A stretch of 64,000 bases of DNA, from positions 1 to 64,000 of the forward strand of contig CALKVA010000020.1 in assembly GCA_937996625.1 (NCBI GenBank), in the 5' to 3' direction. The notes below the pieces were generated by a model. The model was not told the DNA's origin and searched no databases. It was given only the letters and a program-made list of their open reading frames with translations. Position 1 is the stretch's first letter; each line of letters starts with the position of its first letter. The position numbers and the translations under genes are program-made. This document shows positions 17,622 through 26,137 of the stretch, piece by piece. The stretch comes from UBA5951 sp009936885 (lineage in GTDB: Bacteria; Pseudomonadota; Alphaproteobacteria; Puniceispirillales; Puniceispirillaceae).

Positions 17622-19054
17622 CTGCCCTTCCCTTAACAATTGGTACCATTCATTTTATTGGCATTGGCGGCATCGGAATGAGCGGCATTGCTGAGATATT
17701 ATTTTCTCTTGGCTATCAGGTTCAAGGAAGTGATATCACAGAAAATAATAATGTTAAGCGCCTGCGCAAATTAGGAATTCAGATTTCTACACCTCAGGAT
17801 GCTGGCAACATCAACAAGGTTGCTTTTGTTGTAGTTTCAACCGCGATTAAGCCAGATAATATAGAATTAGAAGAAGCCAAAAGACAGTTTCTGCCGATTG
17901 TACATCGTGCTGAAATGTTGGGCGAATTAATGCGACTTCGCTGGTCAATAGCAATTGCTGGAACGCATGGCAAAACAACCACTACTTCGCTTGTGGCCAC
18001 AATTTTGGAAATAGCTGGTTATGACCCAACAGTGGTAAATGGCGGCATAATTCAAGGATGGGGAAGTAATGCAAGATTAGGTCTTGGAGACTGGATGGTG
18101 GTAGAGGCTGACGAGAGTGATGGTTCATTCTCTAAACTTAATCCTACCGTTGCGGTCGTAACTAATATTGACCCTGAGCATCTTGATTATCATGGCAGTT
18201 ATGAGAATCTAGAACGTGCTTTTGCTAATTTTGTAGGTGCTATTCCGTTCTATGGATTTGCATCCGTATGCATAGACCACCCCTCTGTTCAAAGATTACT
18301 CCCTACAATTATGGATAGGCGAATTATAACCTTTGGTCTTGCAAGTAATGCAGATGTGCGGGCCAGTAATGTGCATTCAAAAGACCGAAAAATGGTTTTT
18401 GATTTGCAATTATCTGACCGCATTGCAAGTTTTGAGAAGCAAACAGTAACCATTCATTTCCCAATGCTAGGCGAACATAATATCCAGAATTGTCTGGCGG
18501 CTATTTCTGTTTGTATTGAAATGGGCATTAATATTACCACAATTGAAAAGGCGCTTGCAGATTTTAATGGCGTAGCAAGACGGTTCGATTACAAAGGATG
18601 TGAGGCTGGAATTACCATTATCGATGATTATGGGCACCATCCAGTTGAAATTAAAGCAGCTTTGTCAGCAGCTAAATTATATTGCGGTACTGGCAAAGTT
18701 ATAGCTGTTGTTCAACCCCACCGCTACAGCCGGGTTCGCGATTTATTTTCAGATTTTTGTGCATGTTTCAATAATGCAGACATCATTATCGTTGCCGATA
18801 TCTATGCCGCTGGCGAGGCGCCACTTCAAGGATATGAGAAAGAAGATCTGGTACGGGGATTACATGAGTTTGGTCATCGTAACGCTATGATTTTAGATCA
18901 TGAAAATAATCTTGCTCAGATGATATATGAATACGCTAATGAAGGGGATCTTGTGGTCTGTCTAGGAGCTGGTACTATTACAAGCTGGGCTGCTGCATTA
19001 CCAGCGCAGCTTGCACAAATTGCACCTCAAAAAAAGCAGGAGTCTGTGCTATGA
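17618..19054 (+). CDS. murC: UDP-MurNAc:L-alanine ligase MurC
   Basis: Adds the first stem residue, L-alanine, to UDP-MurNAc. The 478-residue ligase starts with HFIGIGGIGMSGIAE (near 12-26), then the ATP loop GTHGKTTT near 115, EADESDGSF near 165, NIDPEHLDYHG, DDYGHHPVEI near 338 and QPHRYSR near 366. All are canonical. It overlaps both neighbours by 4 bp (ATGA), so it should be translationally coupled. Confidence 0.97.
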   Translation: MTALPLTIGTIHFIGIGGIGMSGIAEILFSLGYQVQGSDITENNNVKRLRKLGIQISTPQDAGNINKVAFVVVSTAIKPDNIELEEAKRQFLPIVHRAEMLGELMRLRWSIAIAGTHGKTTTTSLVATILEIAGYDPTVVNGGIIQGWGSNARLGLGDWMVVEADESDGSFSKLNPTVAVVTNIDPEHLDYHGSYENLERAFANFVGAIPFYGFASVCIDHPSVQRLLPTIMDRRIITFGLASNADVRASNVHSKDRKMVFDLQLSDRIASFEKQTVTIHFPMLGEHNIQNCLAAISVCIEMGINITTIEKALADFNGVARRFDYKGCEAGITIIDDYGHHPVEIKAALSAAKLYCGTGKVIAVVQPHRYSRVRDLFSDFCACFNNADIIIVADIYAAGEAPLQGYEKEDLVRGLHEFGHRNAMILDHENNLAQMIYEYANEGDLVVCLGAGTITSWAAALPAQLAQIAPQKKQESVL

Positions 19055-19992
19055 GCCTGCATCAACCTTCACCAATAAAAGGGCAGAGCTGGAAAAACGT
19101 TCGCGGCAAGCTCACCTCAATGGCAGCATTAGATAAGCTTACCTGGTTTGGCGTTGGAGGCCCAAGTGAATGGCTGTTTGAACCAGCTGATACTCAAGAC
19201 CTTGTCTTTCTGCTACAAAATTGTCCCAATGAAATACCAATTCATATTCTAGGCGCAGGTTCCAATACGCTGGTAAGAGATGGCGGCATTAACGGGGTTA
19301 CCATAAAGCTTAATGGTTTATTCACACAAATCACTTTTGAGAGCCCAAACAAAATCATAGCTGGCGCGGGTGCAAGTGACGCCGAAGTTGCCCGCTTTGC
19401 AGCCAGCAAGGAAATTGCTGGCTTGGAGTTTTTAATCGGCATACCAGGTACAATCGGCGGCGGATTGCGCATGAATGCAGGCGCTAATGGCGGGGAGTTT
19501 AAAGATGTGCTTGAACGCACCTTTGCAATTGACAGAAATGGCATCCAACATGTTGTAAGCGCATCTGATATGGGGATGGATTATCGCCATACCCAAACAC
19601 CTGAAGACTGGATATTCACCCATGCAGAATTTATCGGCAGGAGTGCTGACAAGCAATCAATTCGTGAAAAAATGAAAAAGAATCTGGCACATAGAGCAGA
19701 TGCCCAGCCTATTGGAAAACGCACAGGCGGGTCTACTTTTGCCAATCCTGAAGGACATAAAGCATGGCAACTTATAGAAGCTGCTGGTTGCAGAGGCCTT
19801 CGAATTGGCAACGCACAAGTATCTGACAAGCATTGCAATTTCCTAATAAATAATGGGCAGGCAACCGCATCTGACATTGAAGCCCTTGGCCTTGAAGTCT
19901 GCGAGCGTGTGAGACAAAACAGCGGCATTGAGTTGCGCTGGGAGATAAGGCGAATTGGCATGAATGAAGATATACAAGGGGGAGCGGGTTAG
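19051..19992 (+). CDS. murB: UDP-N-acetylenolpyruvoylglucosamine reductase MurB
   Basis: An FAD enzyme that reduces enolpyruvyl-UDP-GlcNAc to UDP-MurNAc with NADPH. The 313-residue protein has the FAD-binding GAGSNTLVRDGG near 68, GIPGTIGGGLRMNAGANGG near 129, the RTGGSTFANP block near 226 with the catalytic Ser, and SDKHCNFLIN near 258. The short form (no extra C-terminal loop) corresponds to type II MurB. It overlaps murC by 4 bp and abuts ddl with no gap. Confidence 0.96.
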   Translation: MSLHQPSPIKGQSWKNVRGKLTSMAALDKLTWFGVGGPSEWLFEPADTQDLVFLLQNCPNEIPIHILGAGSNTLVRDGGINGVTIKLNGLFTQITFESPNKIIAGAGASDAEVARFAASKEIAGLEFLIGIPGTIGGGLRMNAGANGGEFKDVLERTFAIDRNGIQHVVSASDMGMDYRHTQTPEDWIFTHAEFIGRSADKQSIREKMKKNLAHRADAQPIGKRTGGSTFANPEGHKAWQLIEAAGCRGLRIGNAQVSDKHCNFLINNGQATASDIEALGLEVCERVRQNSGIELRWEIRRIGMNEDIQGGAG

Positions 19993-20892
19993 ATGAGCAA
20001 GCTTCCAAAAATAGGGATGCTCTATGGTGGCTGGAATTCTGAAGCAGAAGTCAGTAGAGCATCTGCAGCTTTTTGCACTGCTGCTGCAAGAGAGTCTGGA
20101 TACGATGTTATCGAAATAGCGTTTGACAGAAACCTGCCACACTACCTCATGCAACATAAAGTCGATATTGTCTTTAACGCCTTGCATGGACAAGTTGGTG
20201 AAGATGGGTCTGTTCAAGGATTACTTAACATCCTAAATATTCCCTACACACATAGCGGGGTGGTGGCATCAGCTATTGCCATGGACAAGACGTTATCTGG
20301 CAGACTGTTCGAGGGTGCAAATATTCAAACCCCGCCTCGTCTTTCTCTCAATGAGGCTGATATTGTCACTCCGGTGGATTATGAAGGCCCCTACGTTATA
20401 AAGCCACGAAATGATGGCTCAAGCTTTGGTGTTGAAATAATATTGGATGGCAGAGTATGCCACAGAAACAGATGGGCTAGCAATTGCCAGTTAATTGCAG
20501 AGCGCTATATCGCAGGGCGTGAATTAACTGTATCCGTATTAAATGGCAAAGCATTATGCGTAACTGAAATTATCACAAACACGCAATTTTATGATTATTC
20601 AGCAAAATATGATGTTGGCGGCTCACGCCATATACTACCAGCTACTATCCCAGATAGCTGTACCCAAAAGGCGATGAGTTGGGCAGAGCGCGCCTTTGAA
20701 CTTTTGGGGTGCCGGGGAATAGCTCGAGCTGATTTTAGATGGGATGAAGATAATGACAGCTTATATTTGCTTGAGCTAAATACCCAGCCAGGCATGACAA
20801 AGACCTCCCTCGTCCCTGAACAAGCATTATTCTGCAATCTTGAAATGCACAGCTTAATCACAATTTTGTTGGAGGCGGCACGATGCGATTAG
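19993..20892 (+). CDS. ddl: D-alanine-D-alanine ligase
   Basis: Makes the D-Ala-D-Ala dipeptide used by MurF. The 299-residue ATP-grasp protein has GGWNSEAEVSRASA near the N-terminus (family GG.S.E..VS), NALHGQVGEDGSVQG near 58, YVIKPRNDGSSFGVEI near 131, and the metal-binding LELNTQPGMT near 264. The short length fits the DdlB type usually found in dcw clusters. It starts directly after the murB stop and overlaps ftsQ by 10 bp. Confidence 0.95.
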   Translation: MSKLPKIGMLYGGWNSEAEVSRASAAFCTAAARESGYDVIEIAFDRNLPHYLMQHKVDIVFNALHGQVGEDGSVQGLLNILNIPYTHSGVVASAIAMDKTLSGRLFEGANIQTPPRLSLNEADIVTPVDYEGPYVIKPRNDGSSFGVEIILDGRVCHRNRWASNCQLIAERYIAGRELTVSVLNGKALCVTEIITNTQFYDYSAKYDVGGSRHILPATIPDSCTQKAMSWAERAFELLGCRGIARADFRWDEDNDSLYLLELNTQPGMTKTSLVPEQALFCNLEMHSLITILLEAARCD

Positions 20893-21677
20893 CAAAACAA
20901 ATTCCCCCTGAAGACAAAAAGACAACGCGTGGAATGTCTCTTCGTGGATATCTATATGGTTTTATTGCCTTATGTTTTATTCTGGGCAGCGGTATAATAA
21001 TTATTCAATGGTCAACTATCAAAACTGGCTTTCATAACCAAATTGCCGAAGCTGGCTTTAAGCTCGAAACTGTAGAGATCAATGGACGTAATCATACAAC
21101 ACATCAAGAGCTTAATGATGCATTAAAGCTTCAAAATGGAGAGCCAATTCTATCTATTAATCTTACCGAAAAGCGTCTTCAAATTGAGCAATTAGGCTGG
21201 GTTGAAAGCGCCTATTTAGAGCGCCTTCTGCCAAACACACTTAGACTTACTATTATTGAGCGCACCCCTATTGCGTTACTTCAAACCGATGAGGGGCATC
21301 AGTTAATCGATGATAATGGAGCCATTATTACCGGAGCAGCGCCTGAAACATTTAGTCATCTACCTGTGGTATCTGGCAAGGACGCAGCCAGAAGCGCCAA
21401 CCATCTAATTGAAATTCTTAAAACAGAGCCTGAATTATATGCAGAAATTTGGGCAATCCAACATATTTCTAAGCGACGTTGGAACGTACATATGAAAAAT
21501 GGAATTACGATAAAGCTACCTGAAAATGAACCTGGTTTTGCCTGGTCTCGGCTGGCTAGATTTGAGCACCGGAACCAGATTATTCAAAGAGATTTAGCTA
21601 TAATTGATATGCGGCTTCAAGATCAGATTTTAATCGAGCCAAATTTGCCTATTCGAGGCAAAGGACAAAAAACATGA
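20883..21677 (+). CDS. ftsQ: Cell division protein FtsQ
   Basis: A bitopic divisome scaffold that binds FtsL and FtsB. The 264-residue protein has a basic cytoplasmic end, one membrane helix at about 20-41, a POTRA domain starting near residue 55 (FKLETVEINGRNHTT), and the FtsQ beta domain with the ESAYLERLLPNTLRLTIIER region. Position between ddl and ftsA is standard. It overlaps ddl by 10 bp and abuts ftsA. Confidence 0.92.
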   Translation: MRLAKQIPPEDKKTTRGMSLRGYLYGFIALCFILGSGIIIIQWSTIKTGFHNQIAEAGFKLETVEINGRNHTTHQELNDALKLQNGEPILSINLTEKRLQIEQLGWVESAYLERLLPNTLRLTIIERTPIALLQTDEGHQLIDDNGAIITGAAPETFSHLPVVSGKDAARSANHLIEILKTEPELYAEIWAIQHISKRRWNVHMKNGITIKLPENEPGFAWSRLARFEHRNQIIQRDLAIIDMRLQDQILIEPNLPIRGKGQKT

Positions 21678-22991
21678 GTGAACAAAGCAATGATTAAAAC
21701 AAAGCAAAAACCAACCTCAGCCTTTGCTATTCTTGATGCGGGAACCTCCAAGCTTGCTGCAATAATTGTAGAGCCAAGTAAAACAGGTGAGCTAAATGTG
21801 ATAGGAGATGCCATTCAGAAAAGTGCTGGATTACGTGGCGGTGAAATTAATGATTTAGAATCTTTTAGCACCGCTATCGGAAATACAGTTCAACTGGCAG
21901 AGGATAAAGCTGGGGTTACCGTAAAAGACGCACATCTTGTGTGTAATGCGGGTCACCCCAACATACAAATTATCCGCTCCAACATAGAATTGTCTGATGC
22001 AAAAATTTCAAAGCGAGATTTACGCAGAATAGTTAGCAAGCAAAATGATATAAAAACAGATGATTCAAGAACCATCATTCAGCATGAGCAATTTCTGTAT
22101 ATTCTTGATGGACAAACCCAAGTGCAAAACCCAATTGGAATGTTTGCACAAAAGCTCTCAAGTGACTCGTTACTGTTAAGCATGCGCTCAACTTCAATCG
22201 CTAACTTGAAGCAGGCCTTGCAGCAAAACCATCTAAACCCTGGACATATTCATCATGGCGCAAGTATGTCTGGCCTTGCGTGTTTGAGTGAGGAGGAAAA
22301 AGACCTTGGCTCGCTGGTTCTGGATATAGGCGGCGGTACATCCAGCCTATCCTTGTTTATGGAAGGCAAAGTAATTTACACAGACACAATTGCAATTGGC
22401 GGCATCCAGCTAACGCGAGATATCGCCAAAGTCCTGTCAATTTCTATCCAAGAATCAGAGAGACTGAAAGTTTTCGAAGGCACTGTTTTTGCCCCAAGCT
22501 CTGTTTCGCAAACCGCTTCTGCGCGTTCATCTGGCATCCCTCCAAAAGGTGATAATTTCATTTTGTCAGGTAGCTTGTCAGATTTAGATACCATTACACT
22601 CTCTAACTCAGAGCAAATAGAGCGCCATCTGCTCAACAGTATAATCAAAACTCGGTTAGAAGAAATTTTGGAAAAACTAATGGCAAGACTGGTGCAGGCT
22701 AATATGCATCAGGCAGTTGGCAACCGCGTCATACTTGTAGGCGGAACAGCAAAACTTACAGGAATTTGCGAATTCGTATCTTCAATCTGGAAAAAGAATG
22801 CCAGAATGGGAATGCCAAATCACATCTCTGGGCTTGGCGGAAGAGAAGATATAGAACCTCTTTCTGCAGTGCTCGGAATGGCAGATTACATTCAATCTTA
22901 TCCCCAAAACGAATCGATCCAACATCAAACCAGAGTTATGCCATTTGGCAGGTTTGGTAGAATTGGCAATTGGTTAATTGAAAATATTTAA
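21678..22991 (+). CDS. ftsA: Cell division protein FtsA
   Basis: An actin-like ATPase that tethers FtsZ to the membrane. The 437-residue protein shows the phosphate-1 loop AILDAGTSKLAA near 15, the SHS2-like 1C subdomain around 85-170, the phosphate-2 motif LDIGGGTSSL near 215, and the adenosine motif VILVGGTAKLTG near 352. The C-terminal FGRIGNWLIENI is the amphipathic membrane-targeting helix. The GTG at 21678 directly follows the ftsQ stop; an ATG at 21690 is an equally possible start because neither has a strong SD. Confidence 0.94.
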   Translation: MNKAMIKTKQKPTSAFAILDAGTSKLAAIIVEPSKTGELNVIGDAIQKSAGLRGGEINDLESFSTAIGNTVQLAEDKAGVTVKDAHLVCNAGHPNIQIIRSNIELSDAKISKRDLRRIVSKQNDIKTDDSRTIIQHEQFLYILDGQTQVQNPIGMFAQKLSSDSLLLSMRSTSIANLKQALQQNHLNPGHIHHGASMSGLACLSEEEKDLGSLVLDIGGGTSSLSLFMEGKVIYTDTIAIGGIQLTRDIAKVLSISIQESERLKVFEGTVFAPSSVSQTASARSSGIPPKGDNFILSGSLSDLDTITLSNSEQIERHLLNSIIKTRLEEILEKLMARLVQANMHQAVGNRVILVGGTAKLTGICEFVSSIWKKNARMGMPNHISGLGGREDIEPLSAVLGMADYIQSYPQNESIQHQTRVMPFGRFGRIGNWLIENI

Positions 22992-23006
22992 AAAAGGAGA
23001 AAGCAA

Positions 23007-23135
23007 ATGTCCCTTATGTGTTTTTATAAATTTAGATTATTCAAACCGGCCCGAAATTTATTTGAGCCGCTCATCCAACCCAAATTTAAACCTAATTATT
23101 CAACTTATAATATTGGAGTGAATTATGCCTATTAA
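23007..23135 (+). CDS. Candidate 42-codon ORF coupled to ftsZ
   Basis: The 133-bp gap between ftsA and ftsZ contains an ATG-to-TAA frame of 42 codons. Its ATG at 23007 follows a strong SD (AAAGGAG, about 7 bases upstream), better than that of many genes here. The product is basic and aromatic-rich (F, Y, K, P), with no membrane helix. The frame runs through the ftsZ SD and start codon and ends 11 bases inside ftsZ, as a leader peptide that controls ftsZ initiation would. I recognise no family. It could be chance in a short AT-rich spacer, but the SD placement is unusual. Confidence 0.4.
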   Translation: MSLMCFYKFRLFKPARNLFEPLIQPKFKPNYSTYNIGVNYAY

Positions 23136-24957
23136 TCTTACAATCCCAAAAAATACGCAGGAATTACGTCCTAAAATCACTGTAGTCGGTGTTGGTGGCG
23201 CCGGGTGCAATGCTGTCAATAATATGATTAACGCTAACCTTGAAGGCGTTGAATTTCTAGTGATGAATACAGATGGTCAGTCACTATCACATTCTCTCGC
23301 ACCTCGAAAAATACAACTCGGCTCTGAGATAACCCAAGGGTTAGGTGCTGGCTCCAAGCCTGAGATGGGAAAACTTGCTGCAGAGGAAAGCATGGAGGAG
23401 GTTCTAGCTGAACTGAATGACTGCAATATGGTATTTATTACCGCTGGAATGGGCGGCGGCACTGGTACCGGAGCTGCCCCTATCATTGCAAAGGCTGCCA
23501 AAGATAGAGGCATTCTTACCGTTGGGGTAGTAACAAAACCATTTTCGTTTGAAGGCCAGCGACGTATGGCGCAAGCTGATGAAGGCATTAGCGCATTACA
23601 AGCCTATGTGGACACCTTAATTGTTATTCCTAATCAGAACTTATTCAGACTTGCTAATGAGAGAACAACATTCGCAGATGCCTTTAATATGGCTGATGCT
23701 GTTCTTCATCAGGGTGTATGCGGTGTAACCGACCTGATGATAAAGCCTGGTATAATTAATCTAGATTTTGCTGATATTCGCTCCGTTATGACTGAGATGG
23801 GCAAAGCCATGATGGGTACTGGCGAAGGAACAGGAGACAACAGAGCTATCGAGGCCGCAGAAGCAGCTATTAATAACCCGCTCTTAGATGATACAACAAT
23901 GCAAGGGGCGCAAGCACTATTAATTAATATCACTGGCGGAATGGATATGACGCTGTTTGAAGTTGATGAAGCTGCAAACCGCATTCGAGGAGAAGTGGAT
24001 GAAGATGCCACAATTATTTTCGGCTCAGCATTTGATGAGAGACTAGAAGGCATTATAAGAGTATCTGTGGTTGCTACTGGATTTGAAGCAGCTGAGCAAA
24101 CTGGCTCGCTTCCATCCTCGAATGGAAAAGCACCTGCCATGTCCAATATTAATAAGGTCTCCCCTATTCCAGGTTTGTTTTCTGCCGCCATTCCAGCTGA
24201 GCAGGTGACAGAGGCAAACAATATGGGGCGTTTTGCAGATAAGTTATCTCCTCCATTAGAGATGAAAGAGAGCGTATCAGAAAAAACAGAGTTATCAGAT
24301 ACAAAAACGCCCTCATCTACTTTGTTAGAGAATGATGAGCACTCAAAAGCATCCCCGCTAGCAAATCATAAAGGCGTTGAGAAAACAGATGCTTTGCCAG
24401 AGCAAATAAACGCAGCTGAGCAGAATTTGCCAAAGGCTTCATCCCCTGAGCTCTCGCCGCTTGGATTAATGAATGCACAAGCTACATCTGCCACCTTCTC
24501 AGAAAATGAAGCTAATAAAAGCCCTATTGCAGATGAAAAATTAGGCGCTTTGAAGGTAGAAGAAACAGAGAATACTGCCCAGCCAGTTTTTATTCCTGAG
24601 CCAACTGAACCAATGTCTCCAAATGCAAGCTTTGCACCTGCGCGACAGAAAACAGGTCTTATGGGCCGAATTTCCCAAATGTGGGGGGCATCAGCAGCTG
24701 AAGGGAGCGATTCACAAAAATCGAATCAATCCCCAACTGCCAATTCACTAGGAGGTAGCACACCGTCTCTCTCGCCGCTTTTAGCAAAGAGAGCTGATGA
24801 GGAAGGAACATCTAATAGCGTAAAGGAGACCCCTAAAATTCTGGACTTGCCAACTATTTCTGGTGGTCAGGCAGCAATGGCGTTTCAAGAAATTCAAGAG
24901 CAAAAAGAACCTGATGAGCTGGATATTCCAGCATTCTTAAGACGCCAGGCAAATTAG
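23125..24957 (+). CDS. ftsZ: Cell division GTPase FtsZ
   Basis: The tubulin-like protein that forms the Z ring. It has 610 residues: a GTPase core to about residue 320, with VGVGGAGCNAVNNM (21-34) and the GTP signature GGGTGTG at 110-116. A long disordered linker of about 270 residues, rich in S, E, A, P and K, follows. The conserved C-terminal tail DELDIPAFLRRQAN (597-610) would bind FtsA. The linker is long even for Alphaproteobacteria. SD is TTGGAG 6 bases before the ATG. A 42-codon ORF overlaps the start. Confidence 0.97.
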   Translation: MPINLTIPKNTQELRPKITVVGVGGAGCNAVNNMINANLEGVEFLVMNTDGQSLSHSLAPRKIQLGSEITQGLGAGSKPEMGKLAAEESMEEVLAELNDCNMVFITAGMGGGTGTGAAPIIAKAAKDRGILTVGVVTKPFSFEGQRRMAQADEGISALQAYVDTLIVIPNQNLFRLANERTTFADAFNMADAVLHQGVCGVTDLMIKPGIINLDFADIRSVMTEMGKAMMGTGEGTGDNRAIEAAEAAINNPLLDDTTMQGAQALLINITGGMDMTLFEVDEAANRIRGEVDEDATIIFGSAFDERLEGIIRVSVVATGFEAAEQTGSLPSSNGKAPAMSNINKVSPIPGLFSAAIPAEQVTEANNMGRFADKLSPPLEMKESVSEKTELSDTKTPSSTLLENDEHSKASPLANHKGVEKTDALPEQINAAEQNLPKASSPELSPLGLMNAQATSATFSENEANKSPIADEKLGALKVEETENTAQPVFIPEPTEPMSPNASFAPARQKTGLMGRISQMWGASAAEGSDSQKSNQSPTANSLGGSTPSLSPLLAKRADEEGTSNSVKETPKILDLPTISGGQAAMAFQEIQEQKEPDELDIPAFLRRQAN

Positions 24958-24997
24958 AGCTCCTGCAACAATTTGTAACTAAACGTGATTTGTATAT

Positions 24998-25027
24998 TAC
25001 CCAGACACTAGCTATTTTGTCTGGGTA
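24998..25027 (+). promoter_or_regulatory. Perfect 10-bp stem-loop next to the lpxC start
   Basis: TACCCAGACA (24998-25007) pairs perfectly with TGTCTGGGTA (25018-25027) around a 10-nt loop, ending 5 bases before the lpxC ATG. There is no T-run after either arm, so it is not a standard terminator. It could end or stabilise the ftsZ transcript, or hide the lpxC ribosome site. Confidence 0.7.
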
Positions 25028-25032
25028 TTATT

Positions 25033-25983
25033 ATGTCTAAAGGTTTTAAATTGAATTACTTACAATCTACGATAATAGAGCCCTTTTCCTTATCTGGGGT
25101 TGGCGTTCATACTGGGCGTGCAATAACAGCAAGAATTGAACCCTCTGAAACAAATTCAGGAATTTGTTTCTGGCGCGAGGATATTCACGAACAGAATAAT
25201 AAAATCCAAGCGCACATAAATAATACCGTTATTGCACTGTTATGTACCCGAATAGAAAATAGTGATGGGGTTGGGATTAACACGATAGAGCATTTCATGT
25301 CAGCTCTATTCGCAATGGGAATCGATAATGCCAATATCTATGTTGACGGTCCTGAAATGCCTATCCTTGATGGCAGCTCAGAGCTTATTGTAAAAGCACT
25401 CCTTAAAGCAGGACAAAGGCAGCAAAAATATCCCGCAAGCTATCTTAAAATTCTAAAAGAAGTGAGCATTATTAGCGAAAATGGTGCATGGGCGCGCATC
25501 AATCCATCCTCTAATTTAGAGTTATCCCTTCATATAGACTTTCCTGATCCCGGGATTGGACAGCAAAAAATTGACTATTCTTTTACAACGTCAAGCTATA
25601 TTGAAACTATTTCTCGTGCACGGACATTCTGTATGTTGCGTGACGTTGAAAATATGCAACATGCAGGGCTTGCCAAAGGCGGTACACTTGAAAATGCAGT
25701 TGTCGTAGATAACGGAAAAATCCTGAATGAGGGCGGTTTGCGTATGATAGATGAATGCGTGCGTCATAAAGCGTTAGATTGTTTGGGCGACTTATTTCTT
25801 ACTGGTATGCCTATTTTTGGAAAAATTGAGGCGTTTAAACCCGGGCATGCATTAACCTTAAAATTGTTGCATAAGCTCATGGCTGATAAGTCAGCCTATG
25901 TTGTTAAAACAATTTCAGAGGATGTTGCACCAGCACGCGGTTTCGTTAATCTGCCAAAATCTGCTGCGGCAATCCCTGCTTAA
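25033..25983 (+). CDS. lpxC: UDP-3-O-acyl-N-acetylglucosamine deacetylase LpxC
   Basis: The committed step of lipid A synthesis, a zinc-dependent deacetylase. The 316-residue protein has SGVGVHTG near 18-25, the zinc-binding EHFMSALFAMGIDNA near 79, DGPEMPILDGSS near 100, and the second zinc site HKALDCLGDL near 238 with GHALTLKLL following. No good SD precedes the ATG at 25033, which sits against a strong hairpin. A TTG about 18 bases later, preceded by AAAGGT, is a possible alternative start. The ftsZ-lpxC-bamD-recN-ligA order is typical of Alphaproteobacteria. Confidence 0.95.
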   Translation: MSKGFKLNYLQSTIIEPFSLSGVGVHTGRAITARIEPSETNSGICFWREDIHEQNNKIQAHINNTVIALLCTRIENSDGVGINTIEHFMSALFAMGIDNANIYVDGPEMPILDGSSELIVKALLKAGQRQQKYPASYLKILKEVSIISENGAWARINPSSNLELSLHIDFPDPGIGQQKIDYSFTTSSYIETISRARTFCMLRDVENMQHAGLAKGGTLENAVVVDNGKILNEGGLRMIDECVRHKALDCLGDLFLTGMPIFGKIEAFKPGHALTLKLLHKLMADKSAYVVKTISEDVAPARGFVNLPKSAAAIPA

Positions 25984-26028
25984 TTATCAAAAAACCTTAC
26001 CTGTTAATTATCAAAAAACCCTTTCCTG
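25980..26028 (+). repeat. 24/25-bp tandem duplication over the lpxC stop
   Basis: Two adjacent copies begin TTAATTATCAAAAAACC (25980-25996 and 26004-26020) and end with TTACCTG or TTTCCTG. The first copy contains the lpxC stop codon, so the repeat duplicates the gene end into the spacer without changing the protein. Confidence 0.9.
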
Positions 26029-26049
26029 AACTTAAAGTGTCTAGCCGTA

Positions 26050-26078
26050 TTACCTGCGAGGTGGTATTATATTACAAT
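26050..26078 (+). promoter_or_regulatory. Weak promoter candidate for bamD-recN-ligA
   Basis: TTACCT (26050-26055), a 17-bp spacer and TACAAT (26073-26078). The -10 is good (five of six) and the -35 poor. An inverted repeat ATGGTG/CACCAT (26077-26082 and 26096-26101) overlaps the expected start site and might be an operator. Confidence 0.35.
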
Positions 26079-26137
26079 GGTGGATAATCAAATTTCACCA
26101 TAGACCCTATGACTATAGAATAGATTAAGGAAAGCAG

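Noticed and set aside
23106..23111. TATAAT just upstream of ftsZ as a promoter
   Set aside because: A start 6-7 bases downstream would fall on the ftsZ SD, removing it from the transcript, and no -35 is in place.
23709..24221. 170-codon minus-strand frame inside ftsZ
   Set aside because: It is a shadow of the FtsZ GTPase core, with S/A/I/P bias and no SD.
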